Of a stretch of 23,334 bases of DNA, positions 8,393-18,311 are shown one piece after another. This DNA is from Euprymna scolopes (Eukaryota > Mollusca > Cephalopoda > Sepiida > Sepiolidae), in the NCBI GenBank assembly GCA_024364805.1, contig CM044496.1, positions 132,142,355 to 132,165,688 of the forward strand, read 5' to 3'. The notes beneath the pieces are model-generated. The model was not told the DNA's origin, did no database searches, and saw nothing but the letters and a program-made list of their open reading frames with translations. The position numbers and the translations under genes are program-made. Numbering within the stretch: position 1 is the first letter of the stretch; each line of letters starts with the position of its first letter.

Positions 8393-8955
8393 GAGTTTGT
8401 ATTACAATCGACAGAGGTACGAAAAAGTTGTGAGAAAGAAATATATGAATAAATGTTATCAAAGGCAAGATAAGTTACTTTTCTACATAACTGAATAAGT
8501 TTTTAGTGTTTTCATTTAATGTAAATTGTTTATTCAGTTCGAAAAACAATAGGACAAAAAAAAAAATAAAAATAAAGGCCGTAATGCCTCTTTGCATCTT
8601 TGAAATCTCGATAATCACTTCAAAATAAGAAATAAAACAAAATGGTGGTAGAAACCCACTCAATAAATGTTACCGTGACATTTATTGAGTGAATTTCTAC
8701 CCCCTCATTTTGTTTTATTTATTATTTTGATTGATTATCGAGTCTTCAAAGACGTTGCGACCATTTTTTTCTTGTTCTCTGGCAGCGCTCTATATTACTT
8801 GTATTTCGAACCGAATAAACATTTTACATTGAATAAAAATACTAAAAACTTATCCAGTTAGGTAGAAAAGTAACTTATTTTGCCTTTGATAACTTTTATT
8901 TGTTATATATTTGTTTTGACAACTTTTTCGTACCTCTGGATTGTAATACAAACCC
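8393..8955. mobile_element. Fold-back element (palindromic MITE)
   Basis: Two arms of about 276 bases (8395-8670 and 8678-8953) are inverted copies of each other, leaving almost no centre. The innermost arms are exact (ACTCAATAAATGT and its complement). The outer ends are GTTTGTATTACAATC and complement, followed by CAGAGGTACGAAAAAGTTGT on the reverse reading. The arms differ by small indels and by a divergent block near 8575-8610 versus 8755-8800. GATTTT lies just outside both ends (8387-8392 and 8956-8961) and is a possible 6-base target duplication. No transposase is present. Superfamily is unknown. A partial match lies at 11637-11661. Confidence 0.9.
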
Positions 8956-9131
8956 GATTTTTATTAAAACATATCAGTAAAGAAAAAATGTTGAGTGTAA
9001 AAAAAACCCACTTTCAAACGCCGGTGTTGGTAGGCATAAAGCCAAACGCTATCGTAATCTTTTAAAATAATTTTCACAAAATTAATTCATAATTTTGCTG
9101 AATAAGAAATTATGTTTGACATTTAAAAGAA

Positions 9132-9260
9132 TATTTTACCATTCTCAGCAAACACATTAATATTCTCTGTTGAACTGTCAAAGTTGACATTGGAGCTGTG
9201 GCCGGACATCGTGTCTTTGGTGTTCAACGATGGAATCACGAATAGCTGAAGCATGCAGAG
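9132..9260. other. Exon-like island with signals on both strands
   Basis: This is part of a GC-richer stretch (about 9170-9450). Minus strand: an ATG at 9207-9209 with A at -3 opens a frame (MSGHSSNVNFDSSTENINVF...) that reaches a GTAAAA donor, giving a possible first coding exon at 9140-9209. Plus strand: an acceptor-like TTTTACCATTCTCAG ends at 9148 and is followed by an open frame (VELSKLTLELWPDIVSLVF...) that stops at about 9250, giving a possible last exon. Only one can be real, and neither may be. The translations match no family I recognise. The island ends before a 46-base A run, so a retroposed copy is another option. Confidence 0.2.
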
Positions 9261-9897
9261 AGACAGCAGACAGACCTAGACGAATTACCTTATGATTAGA
9301 GCTATGACAACAGCATATTCTTTTCAGTGTTTTGATTCTCGTGTGTGTACCCGGTGATATCTCATGCTTTTCTATAGAGTGATGTGGTTCTCGGTTGATT
9401 CCCTGTGTTTAACTGTGTCAGATATATACTCGAAAGTCAAAACAATGATGAGAATATTCTGTTACCATGGCCCTACTTATGATGCAACGAATTCATTTGG
9501 AACCGGATCAAACCACCCTGGATGAATGCCATCACAAATCTGTTGAACTACATTGATTGTTCCTATTAATTCCTTTGTTTGTGTATAATACAAGTTTAAC
9601 GGTTGTGTTTGAAATTAAAAATCAAATAAGAGCAAGTGAAATGGAGAGACCTACATATGCTACCCTCCCCACTCCCACTTGTTTTCTTATTCTACATTTA
9701 TTTCGTTTAACAATTGGTCAAATTTATTGGACAAGAGCATCAGAACAGATAATGCATATATGATAATAAATTAATATTTTATAATCGTTAATAATTATTG
9801 ACCACAGAAACAAAATATAAACCAGTTGATATGTGAGAGAACCGGGTCCTAAGCGTGATTACAAAAAAAGAAAAGTTTTTTAACGATAGTCTTCAGA

Positions 9898-9898
<1 letters not shown>

Positions 9899-9946
<48 letters not shown>

Positions 9947-9955
9947 AAAAAAAAA
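9899..9955 (+). repeat. Long poly-A run
   Basis: 46 A, one G, then 10 A. It is among the longest homopolymers in the window and could be a young retroposition tail or assembly slippage. The element body to its left is not recognised. Confidence 0.95.
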
Positions 9956-10089
9956 TTACTAGAGATCCCCCTTCTCAGTTTGGTCCCAGTTTTATACATA
10001 AGCCTACAAGTCAGAACAGACAAATATAGAATGGAGGAGGAGAGGGGATTCATAGGGAGTGAAAAAGATAAGGAGTAGAGCCATGATGG

Positions 10090-10898
10090 NNNNNNNNNNN
10101 NNNNNNNNNNNNNNNNNNNNNNNNNNNNNNNNNNNNNNNNNNNNNNNNNNNNNNNNNNNNNNNNNNNNNNNNNNNNNNNNNNNNNNNNNNNNNNNNNNNN
10201 NNNNNNNNNNNNNNNNNNNNNNNNNNNNNNNNNNNNNNNNNNNNNNNNNNNNNNNNNNNNNNNNNNNNNNNNNNNNNNNNNNNNNNNNNNNNNNNNNNNN
10301 NNNNNNNNNNNNNNNNNNNNNNNNNNNNNNNNNNNNNNNNNNNNNNNNNNNNNNNNNNNNNNNNNNNNNNNNNNNNNNNNNNNNNNNNNNNNNNNNNNNN
10401 NNNNNNNNNNNNNNNNNNNNNNNNNNNNNNNNNNNNNNNNNNNNNNNNNNNNNNNNNNNNNNNNNNNNNNNNNNNNNNNNNNNNNNNNNNNNNNNNNNNN
10501 NNNNNNNNNNNNNNNNNNNNNNNNNNNNNNNNNNNNNNNNNNNNNNNNNNNNNNNNNNNNNNNNNNNNNNNNNNNNNNNNNNNNNNNNNNNNNNNNNNNN
10601 NNNNNNNNNNNNNNNNNNNNNNNNNNNNNNNNNNNNNNNNNNNNNNNNNNNNNNNNNNNNNNNNNNNNNNNNNNNNNNNNNNNNNNNNNNNNNNNNNNNN
10701 NNNNNNNNNNNNNNNNNNNNNNNNNNNNNNNNNNNNNNNNNNNNNNNNNNNNNNNNNNNNNNNNNNNNNNNNNNNNNNNNNNNNNNNNNNNNNNNNNNNN
10801 NNNNNNNNNNNNNNNNNNNNNNNNNNNNNNNNNNNNNNNNNNNNNNNNNNNNNNNNNNNNNNNNNNNNNNNNNNNNNNNNNNNNNNNNNNNNNNNNNN
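10090..10898. other. Assembly gap (N)
   Basis: 809 unknown bases. Nothing can be said about the content. Apparent open frames across it are artefacts. A long A run lies shortly before the gap, and the repeat-rich context probably explains the break. Confidence 1.
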
Positions 10899-11630
10899 AT
10901 TATTTGTAAACATTTATTATTCGATTATTTGTTACATGATTTAGGCTATAGATAAATTTATACAAATAAGTTTCTATCTCAAAGTAGTATTGAAAATAAA
11001 AAACAAAAAGATAAAAATAGCAACATGTTGCAAGAGAAATTAAATCTGTTATCCGGGAATTTTTTTATTTTCAAAGCAAGTTTTTTATTTTTTTTTAATT
11101 AAATGTTTTTAATCTATTAAATTATTGGATATAAATAGATATCAAAACGTTCAGTACTGATTCAGCTTTTGAACCTAAAAAAAAAAAAAAAATTGCTTTA
11201 TTTTTGTCATCGTCGCAGTAACCGTAAATTTGGTAACTTATTTGTTGACTATTTCTTATTTTTACTCCCCTCCCCGTAAGAAATACTTTTCTAGCCATCT
11301 GATTGGATAAGTGCTTCGGCATCCTCCTGGAAAATGCCGAACGAAAAATTGGTTTTAGCTGGTTAAAAAATTTTAAGGATTGACTCGATTCAAAAGTTCA
11401 AATGTTTTAAAAATTTTTGAAAGACGCATTAAAGATTATTTTAAATGGAAGAAAACAGTACATTAAATGGACTGTAATTGAAGAAAATGTTCCTTTTTTA
11501 CTATGTAAACATGAAACTAAAATGAAAAACTACTTGATAACGTTCAACGAGTATATATATTGTATAAATCGCTTTTTTAGTTCAATATTAAATTTTGTTT
11601 AATAATAACTTTTTTTTAAAAAAAAACCCT
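10899..11630. other. Non-coding stretch with partial dispersed repeat
   Basis: Mostly unassigned A/T-rich DNA. At about 11090-11150 there is a partial match (ATTATTGGATATAAATAGAT) to the anchor of the AT-rich repeat found at 4340-4640 and 14610-14912. A weak open frame near 11417-11602 has no recognisable features. Confidence 0.5.
11090..11150 (+). repeat. AT-rich dispersed repeat, partial copy C
   Basis: Shares TTTTTAAT...AAATTATTGGATATAAATA with copies A and B at their first anchor. The downstream anchors are missing, so the copy is partial or the match is limited to this block. Confidence 0.4.
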
Positions 11631-11636
11631 AATCTA

Positions 11637-11661
11637 CTTTTGCCTTTGATAACATTTATTG
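11637..11661 (+). repeat. Fragment resembling the fold-back element arm
   Basis: TGCCTTTGATAACATTTATT here matches the minus-strand reading of the left arm of the fold-back element (near 8446-8466) and closely matches the right arm near 8880-8900. It is too short to prove descent, but supports that element being dispersed in this genome. Confidence 0.4.
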
Positions 11662-11664
11662 ACT

Positions 11665-12430
11665 GTTATAGTTTCTAAACATTTTTTTGTGTTTGAAACA
11701 AGATTAAACTTCAAAGAAACGATTTCTTAAGATTGCCTTAAAAACTTAAACCAAATCAATATTCAAATGTGTCTCAATTATATTGTTTTATTCTTGTTTT
11801 CTCTTCAGTTATTGATAGGTAGGAGAGAACGTCAATTTAAAAAAAAAAAAAAAAAAAAATCATTTGAGATCAATATTTCAAAAATGTCTTTTAAATTAAC
11901 TTTTTCAATTTTATTCAGTAACAGAAAGAAATATCCGATTTTACACCAGGTTTTATACAAAAGATTTTAAAACTATTTGGACCACTCAGACATTTTTTTC
12001 ACAACCTTATGAAACAACTATGGAGTTGTCAGTTATGAGTTCGCAAATAAATTTTACTTAATATTTTTATGTTTTCCATAAGAGCTTCACAAGACAAATT
12101 AAAGACTTTGGCAGGCTGGATCTGGAACAGAGTTTGACCCCCCCCCCCTCCTTTTATATTATAAAGTTTTCATCCATCTATTAATCAAATCAAATGAAAA
12201 GATAAGTGCTTTTTAGCTGCCCCCTTTTGGACAGGATCAAGGTGTAGTACATAAGCAGATGATGAACACATTCTTGGGAGACTGAAGCAATTATTTCTTA
12301 TTAGTTTCCAGTCTGGAGCGACACGTTTTGGGGAGCTCTATTCACCACATTAAAATAGATCCTGTGGAGGAGGGGATCTAGGGAAAATAGAAAATCACAA
12401 ATTATGACTGATAAACTTCTTTTGAATAAA
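11665..12430. other. Non-coding stretch, nothing assigned
   Basis: AT-rich DNA with a poly-A run near 11839-11859 and an 11-base C run at 12138-12148. A slightly GC-richer part at 12230-12400 shows no open frame or element that can be named. Confidence 0.5.
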
Positions 12431-12431
12431 C

Positions 12432-12432
<1 letters not shown>

Positions 12433-12465
<33 letters not shown>
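12433..12465. repeat. Poly-T run
   Basis: 33 consecutive T. It could be the reverse complement of a retroposition tail with the body to the right, but no body is recognised there. Confidence 0.95.
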
Positions 12466-12469
<4 letters not shown>

Positions 12470-12470
<1 letters not shown>

Positions 12471-13650
12471 TGACAGACTAAAATGAAGGTTTTAAACATT
12501 TTGAATACATAAAATATATTGATGTAAATAGTTGGCTTAGTTTATTTTAGGGCAAGCCAATACTTTTTGGATTTAATGCTAAACTAATATCCATTGAAAA
12601 CATTTCATTATATACAACTTGTGATTTTATTCATTAGATGAGAGGGGGAAATTACAGGTCATATACATTTCCTTACAACATCCATGAAACCAAACAACCC
12701 CCCCCCTCCCCGTCTCCAATAGAATTAGTAACGAGTAATTGAATTTTTATATGGATAAAAAAAAAAATCAGGGAGTATGAAAAAAAAAAAAAAAAAAAAT
12801 GAAAAAAACATATGTTACTAGTTTTTAGTGACATTTTTCTATTTTTTTTTTTTTTCTTCTTGGGAATATCTGGTAAAACTAGTAGTTTAATATAGATAAT
12901 ATAGATAGGAGACTTGTTCAAAATCGATAAACAAGTGATTATTTCAAAGAAACAGAAAATTCAATGTAATTTACATGCGGAATGTTAATTTTGTTTTTTT
13001 AGACATTTCTAAGAATTGTAACGAGAATAACTTTTCATCTGTTCTATTCGTTGCTAATCAAAAAATCGTGGTATGTAATTCAACAATGAAACACTTAAAT
13101 TATTCACTCAGCAGTATAGCTTGTTCAGTCTGCCATAACAGGATAGAAGCTTAGTAAATCTTGATTATATTCTTAGTATATCCTTGAACTTTCAATCTTT
13201 AGTAGACTGTACTTAGAATTAATTATAACACTTTATCCATTGACAGATTAAAGTTTGAAATTCCGTATAAATTTTTGAGTTTGACAAAACTCACCTGAAG
13301 AAGTTTGGAAGTTAGTAAGAATAACATCCAAGATAAGAACAACTGTTTGAATAATTCCAATAAAACAATCAGAAAGTGGGGTGTTCTAAAAATTAATCAG
13401 ATAGAAAAGGTGGGTGGGGGATGTCATTTTACAGCCCATAGTTGATATTTAATAGAGTATTTTTTATTTATTTTTTTAATTTTAACTCACGAATCTAAGT
13501 CTAAGACGGATTTCAATTCCAACAAGTTAAGACTAGAAACTGAAGGCACGAAAAAATAAAAAATACTGCAATTGAATGGGGGGGGGGGTCATTTTTAAAT
13601 TTTCTTTTAAAGTAAATGAAAAAGAAAAAGGACTGAAGACATAATTTATA
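12470..13650. other. Non-coding stretch, nothing assigned
   Basis: AT-rich with C runs (12698-12706) and an 11-base G run (13578-13588). A partial CTGAAGAAG/TTGGAAGTTAG motif at about 13291-13311 is a weak relative of the motif at 2202-2245. No genes supported. Confidence 0.5.
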
Positions 13651-13651
13651 G

Positions 13652-13789
13652 ATGCTCATAGGAGAAAGGAGTCAAGTTTGGTTCACACCAGCAGCTGCTA
13701 AACTTGTAAGTCATGCAGAGCATCAGTGGGCAGGAATCTCAACCAGCACTGTTATCAGGATTTTACAACCTAATTACAATAGCAATTAA
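13652..13789 (+). other. Small open frame, 45 codons
   Basis: ATG at 13652 opens a 45-residue frame ending in TAA at 13787-13789. It is GC-richer than its neighbours and its composition is protein-like: alanine-rich FTPAAAKLVSHAEHQW then GISTSTVIRIL. The last part recalls a recognition helix of the kind found at the N-terminus of Tc1-type transposases (..STVRR..), but one short match cannot establish this. It could be an exon, a transposon fragment or chance. No donor or acceptor stands out. Confidence 0.2.
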
Positions 13790-14055
13790 CAAGTAGTCAA
13801 TGAACAGGGAAAATATTGTCCTCAAGAAAAACGTAACACTCGTTTCATCATATGCCATGTTTTAATATTTAATTCGCTGTTGATTTTAACCATAAGAAGC
13901 AATTATCTAATTACTAATAGGCAAACTCAAGAGTGTGTACCGGAGAGGGAGTGGGGATAGTGTTTGCAGTGGTGATTGTATATAATTTAATTCCTATATA
14001 CTGTGTTTGTTAGACTCATATAATGAGACCTGTGGTATTTTATAAGAATATGTAA

Positions 14056-14307
14056 GGGACTTGGGACTCACTGCAACCCATCAAAGCCCTTGCAAATTGT
14101 CAATTTCAATTTGTAAAATGTGCAAAACGACAATTGTGTGTTGTCAACTATGAAAATACTAATTACATATTTTCACACGAACTTGCACGAGACATTCAAA
14201 TATTGAAAGGAGACATCGACACAAGAGGTTATTGGATTAGTTATGACAATTTTAAACTGGAAGGGAAAATCTTAATATGCACACATAACCAGCTTGTCTT
14301 TCATTAG
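14056..14307 (+). other. 83-codon open frame without ATG, possible exon
   Basis: Open from just after a TAA (14053-14055) to a TAG at 14305-14307, with no ATG near its start. An AG at 14055-14056 could serve as a weak splice acceptor. The translation is not low-complexity. It begins TWDSLQPIKALANCQFQF, then has VVNYENTNY and, near the end, GYWISYDNFKLEGKILI. The combination of an SLxPI segment, a YEnxNY segment and a GxWxxY-x6-G segment faintly recalls the Greek-key motif order of beta/gamma-crystallin domains. That is a guess from spacing and aromatic residues, not an identification. It may equally be a decayed transposon gene. No convincing donor follows. Confidence 0.25.
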
Positions 14308-14609
14308 CTGTTAACATGCCAGATTCGACTGAACTGTGAGAAAAAAAAAATCTCACTATAAAGCAGACAAAAAAAAAAGGAGACCAAGTTTTGTAGCAAT
14401 GACTAACAAATATAAAATACAACAAAAACTTGCTGAAAAATAAATATTTACTACATTAATTCAAATATAGCCATCATTATTCAATAGAAGCAATTCGTTA
14501 TGTTAAGCTTTAAAGTATTTTATTAAAAAATAATTTTTACTTTCATACCCCTAACTTTTAAATATGACTTTTAAAGTTAGATTTAATCACTATGGTATTA
14601 TTAAATTAT

Positions 14610-14912
14610 CAGTTAAACCTCATGGTTATAAAACTTGATTTTGTTTTGCAAATGTTTTTAAAAATTTATCCAATTATTGGATGTAAATAAGTTCTAAAAC
14701 TTTAAATCTTTTTAATACATTAGTATTTGCTAAAGAAAAGACATTTTCTACTCCATAGTTTTAATGCTGTGAAATTTTGAATGGTTAGTCTTTTTTTTTT
14801 TTAAAAACAGAAAATGTTAAAAAGGCAAATCCTATCGAGTGACTAACTTGTTATGAAGAAACAAAAATGCATGCTGGCAAATTTAATTTCGTAATTAAAT
14901 TAGTTTTGTAAG
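14610..14912 (+). repeat. AT-rich dispersed repeat, copy B
   Basis: Collinear with copy A at 4340-4640. The first anchor (ATTATTGGATGTAAATAA) is at about 14674-14691, the second (ACTTGTTATGAAGAAA) at about 14845-14860 and the third (TTTAATTTCGTAATTAAA) at about 14882-14899. The middle part has diverged by indels and contains a T run. Element class is unknown. Confidence 0.6.
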
Positions 14913-14914
14913 CA

Positions 14915-16330
14915 ATATCTTTAAGAGTTCATTTTAGTCTTCTACGCTATTGTATTTTCGATTTCAAAGAATAAATCAAATAAAAATGTCTAAGGCATGC
15001 AGAACAAAAAACATTTGAAGTGAAAAGCTCATGATTTAATTTAATACGATTCACTTAGAACATGTTCTTGTTGACACAGAACATCTCGATTGTAATGTAT
15101 AGATATTTAAAGAGTAAACAAGATTTAGCAAACAAATGAAGAGTTTTCGCAAATTCTCATAGGAAAATTCTATAGCAATAAAATACCAATCAATTTAAGA
15201 GATTCTTATAGGAATAATGTAGACAGTTTTGGTTGGATTAAAACGTGGAACAAATGGGGTTTGATATTTTGTGACATTTAAGTTGTTAGATATCTTCAAG
15301 AGAGTTCTATGCAGAATCAAAAGTACCGTTTATAAAGATTTAAAAACTTTTGACCCAATATTAAGAATTGAATAGAAAAAAAAAACTAGACAAAAATTTT
15401 GTTTAATCAGACATATGAACACAAAACTTAAATATCTATAATTTTCCATCTTTACCTAGATGTTATTTCTAGCACTTTATAACTAGTGCAAAAATATTTG
15501 AAATTTCGTGAAAATATGTATGAGAGTAAGTAACTATCATGAACGTTTTTAGTAAAAACAAAAAAAAAAAGGAATTATATTTTAAGCAAAAATAATTCAC
15601 TTTAAACTGATGATAAATATTCTTTGTCTCTTTTTGCGCAGATAAAAAATCCAATTAAACTCAAAACTACTGCTATATGTACTCTGCCTATTCCCTTTTC
15701 GTTAACCAATCATATTTCTTTTATGAACAGATAAACTAAAAAAATTAATTTAAAAACACTCAATACTTTAGAGTTAATCGATTTAATTTTATTTAAATAG
15801 AGATTTGTGAGATTTTTCTTGTAATATTAAACAAATTAAAATACTTATGAATATAAGATATAGGCCTTATCAGGTTGGTCCAAACGATATAGGTAAAAAA
15901 TTAAAAATATAATTCTAAATATTTGTAAACAATTTTTATATAGAATTTTAATTGTTTAGCAAAGATAATGATTTATTCTAATAAGACTAATTTTCTACAA
16001 AAAATTTGCAATTTTGTTTTTGTCTAGTTTCCAAACATACATTTGTGTCACCAGAGTTTTCATAGCATCTACCAACTTCCTCATTCCTCCTTTGTATACA
16101 ATTTACTGCTATGAAAAGGGTATTTAAAACATTGATAACATTCTTGGTAGATAAAAAAAACAAAACAAAAAACAAACAAACAAAACTTGATCAGAAGTTT
16201 TTAGTTTAAATTAAAACAGGAAAAGAGGACCAGGTTATGATTTATACTGAACTGGCAAACAAAACGACCTTTCGTTAAGAAATAAAAATAGAAGTGGTGT
16301 GATTGGATAGGAAACTAATTCTCAATGTAT
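14915..16330. other. Non-coding stretch, nothing assigned
   Basis: About 1.4 kb of AT-rich DNA. Short open frames on the minus strand (near 15469-15654 and 15987-16175) have no domain, no splice context and runs of low-complexity residues. A/C-rich simple sequence occurs at about 16157-16186. Confidence 0.5.
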
Positions 16331-16335
16331 AATAT

Positions 16336-16458
16336 TTATCTCGTTAGATAATATGAACAAATTATGTCTGCATAATCTTGTCTGAAGCCTTCCAGTTGCT
16401 TGGCGAGCGTCGTAAGTTTTGGTTTGAACCGATTGATGAATTTATCATGTTGTGAGTC
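16336..16458 (-). other. Open segment after a possible splice acceptor
   Basis: On the minus strand, GGTATTAG ends at 16459 and is followed by a 40-codon open frame (DSQHDKFINRFKPKLTTLAK..., then QLEGFRQDYADI) that stops at 16336-16338. The segment is polar, likely helical and GC-richer than its flanks. The acceptor lacks a long pyrimidine tract and no donor is obvious, so it would have to be a last exon. It might also be a transposon fragment. No family recognised. Confidence 0.2.
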
Positions 16459-16760
16459 CTAATACCTTCAGTTAGCTCTGAAACTATTATCTAGGGTTGG
16501 GTATGGGGTAAAGACTGGAGCATTAAAATATATTTTAGAAAAATTGGCAAAGTAATTCAAATTAATGATAGTATTAATAGAGCAGTAGTTAATTTAGAAC
16601 GTTTTCACTGTAATGAAAATTAATTTTATCAATGGCTGGCATTCTTGTTTTATGTGCAAGGTTATAGACATTTGTAATCTTTGTTGTTTGTGTTCTAATA
16701 AATCGTGTTAATAACAAGAACGTTTTCAGAAATTAGAGGAAAGATAAGGTTTACTTTTTA

Positions 16761-16826
16761 GGTGATTAGCTATTGAGCTGGTATCAGGTGGTGCAGCTCT
16801 ATAGAGTTGTAGGGATCAAACCTACC
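16761..16826 (+). pseudogene. tRNA-like segment
   Basis: TTAGCTATTGAGCTGGTA resembles a Pol III box A with a small insertion. GTAGGGATCAAACCTAC forms a perfect 5-bp T-arm with a 7-base loop and a box B-like GATCAAACC. The acceptor stem is not closed. It could be a decayed tRNA or the head of a tRNA-derived SINE. It lies just upstream of the transposase relic. Confidence 0.3.
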
Positions 16827-16899
16827 TATATAGATAATGTTTTTAGAGGCAATAAATTTTAAATTGACAACTCTTTTCTTTAACAACTGTTGTAATAGC

Positions 16900-17372
16900 T
16901 GTTCTTTTAGTTCAGTTTGGTTTGGCAATTCATGTGGTTTCAGCAGGACAGAGCCACAGACCACACGGTGCGTGATACAATCAATTTACTGAGAAATATT
17001 TGATAAACGAATAATTTCAGGAAATAGACCCGTCAACTGGCCATCTTGTTTGCGAGTTTTAATCCCATTCAATTATTCTCATTGGAGATACATAAAGCCT
17101 CATTTCTATACTAATAAACCAGACACAATAGACCACTTGGAAAACAACATTCAACACATTGCTAAAGTACACCATAATGTAATGCATAGAGTTTTGAAAA
17201 TTGGGCCTCTAGATTGCACCATATATGAACAAGCTATATGCCCGAAATTGTATTTAAATTATAAATGTTAAAAATTAATTTTTGGAATAAACCAAATATT
17301 TGTATAATAGAAATAATTTTGTGATTTGTTATTTAAAGTTGACATCTCTTAAAGAAAAAAAAAAGCACCCTA
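16900..17372 (+). mobile_element. Tc1/mariner-type transposase relic (3' part)
   Basis: Fragments of a DDE transposase C-terminal half lie in order in shifting plus-strand frames. WFQQDRATDHTVRDTINLL (16935-16991) holds the second catalytic aspartate, in the usual QQDGA context. Then come RIISGNRPVNWP (17008-17043), HWRYIKPHFYTNKPDTIDHL (near 17080-17139), VMHRVL (near 17180-17199) and MPEIVFKL ending at a stop (17238-17264). The family normally reads NWPPRSCDL-PLDFFLWGY between the second and third blocks. Here that part is scrambled and the third acidic residue is lost. At least two frameshifts and one internal stop are visible. GTTGACATCTCTT followed by CACCCTATA (17338-17372) resembles the inverted terminal repeat of such elements (TACAGGGTG...). 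The 5' end and first catalytic aspartate are not recognised. Confidence 0.8.
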
Positions 17373-17374
17373 TA

Positions 17375-18310
17375 CTTTCGTAGTTTGAAACAGTCTCAAA
17401 GAATATTTTGATATTAAACCAATATTTTTTTTTTATCACACGAGACACGAAACCATGATATATATAAAAAAAAAATATGGTTAAAAACTAGCCAATGTTA
17501 GATAGGCACATTCCGACCCAGCAAACGGCAATTCTTCACTCTTGGTCAGAAACATAGCTTATGGAATGAAAGGACTAAAAGACAAAATAAGGAATGAAAG
17601 TGACAAGGCTGCCAAAAGTGGAGCAAATGCCCACTTTCTGGGTTTCTTATACCATATACCAGGTTTGTCATGCGTAAAACTAGTCAAGAGGAAGAGTTTT
17701 TAGTAATGATATAGTGAAGTTTTGAACTTTTGTTGGAGGTGGGGGGGGGTGATTGTTGAACACATTTATCAAGTTTTTGTTTAAACCCCCCCCCCCAAAA
17801 AAAACGAACATTTTTGTCTATTTTATTTTATAATTTAATCATGGTAAAAATAGTTTTATGCATTTATCTAGTGAGGAATTAGATTTATTAGCATTTAGAA
17901 ATGAAGTTTTTGAAAAAAAACAAAAAAAAACAAACAAAACATTTTCAATGTAAATCTGGGAATAGTGGTAAGCGGTAACCCAACATTTTGCAAATCTCTC
18001 AAATTGATGCAATTCACCACTCACCATTGGATGCAATTTAATTTCACATCCAGAACACTTAGAGTAGAACTTGAAAATGAGTTAGGCAGAAATCAAATTA
18101 AAAATATATAAAGATACAAAGGACTAACAATTGATTTTGGGGTGGGGTAACGGTCACCATATTACCTAAAAGGTGTTCAGACAATTTGTCATGTCCAGGA
18201 GAAATTCTATTTTAACCGATTGATGAAACCCTAACAGGTACCACCACTGAGGATTAGAATGGAGCTAGGAGTAAGGGATAACCCTACACGTCCCATTTTA
18301 AGGCCTCTTA
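17375..18310. other. Non-coding stretch, nothing assigned
   Basis: Mostly A/T-rich. The part at 18130-18310 is GC-richer but shows no open frame of note. CCGATTGATGAA occurs here (18219) and at 16428 in different contexts, and is probably chance. Confidence 0.5.
17741..17796. repeat. G9 run facing C11 run
   Basis: Nine G (17741-17749) and eleven C (17786-17796) are separated by 36 bases, so nine G:C pairs could form a hairpin. The C run is followed directly by an A run. No gene is attached. It may be chance pairing of two homopolymers, which are frequent in this window. Confidence 0.8.
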
Positions 18311-18311
18311 C

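Noticed and set aside
8205-8498. 97-codon plus-strand open frame
   Set aside because: It is antisense to the LINE relic and runs into the fold-back element arm, so it is a shadow of repeats.
10059-10955. Open frames on both strands across the N gap
   Set aside because: They consist almost entirely of unknown bases.
12673-12921. 82-codon minus-strand open frame
   Set aside because: It is made mostly of K, F and S runs from homopolymers and has no protein character.
16770-16964. 64-codon minus-strand open frame
   Set aside because: It is antisense to the start of the transposase relic and the tRNA-like segment, so it is a shadow.
16428-18231. CCGATTGATGAA shared at two sites, with a hammerhead-like GATGAAAC at the second
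   Set aside because: Similarity does not extend beyond about 14 bases, and no stem or GAAA follows at the right spacing.
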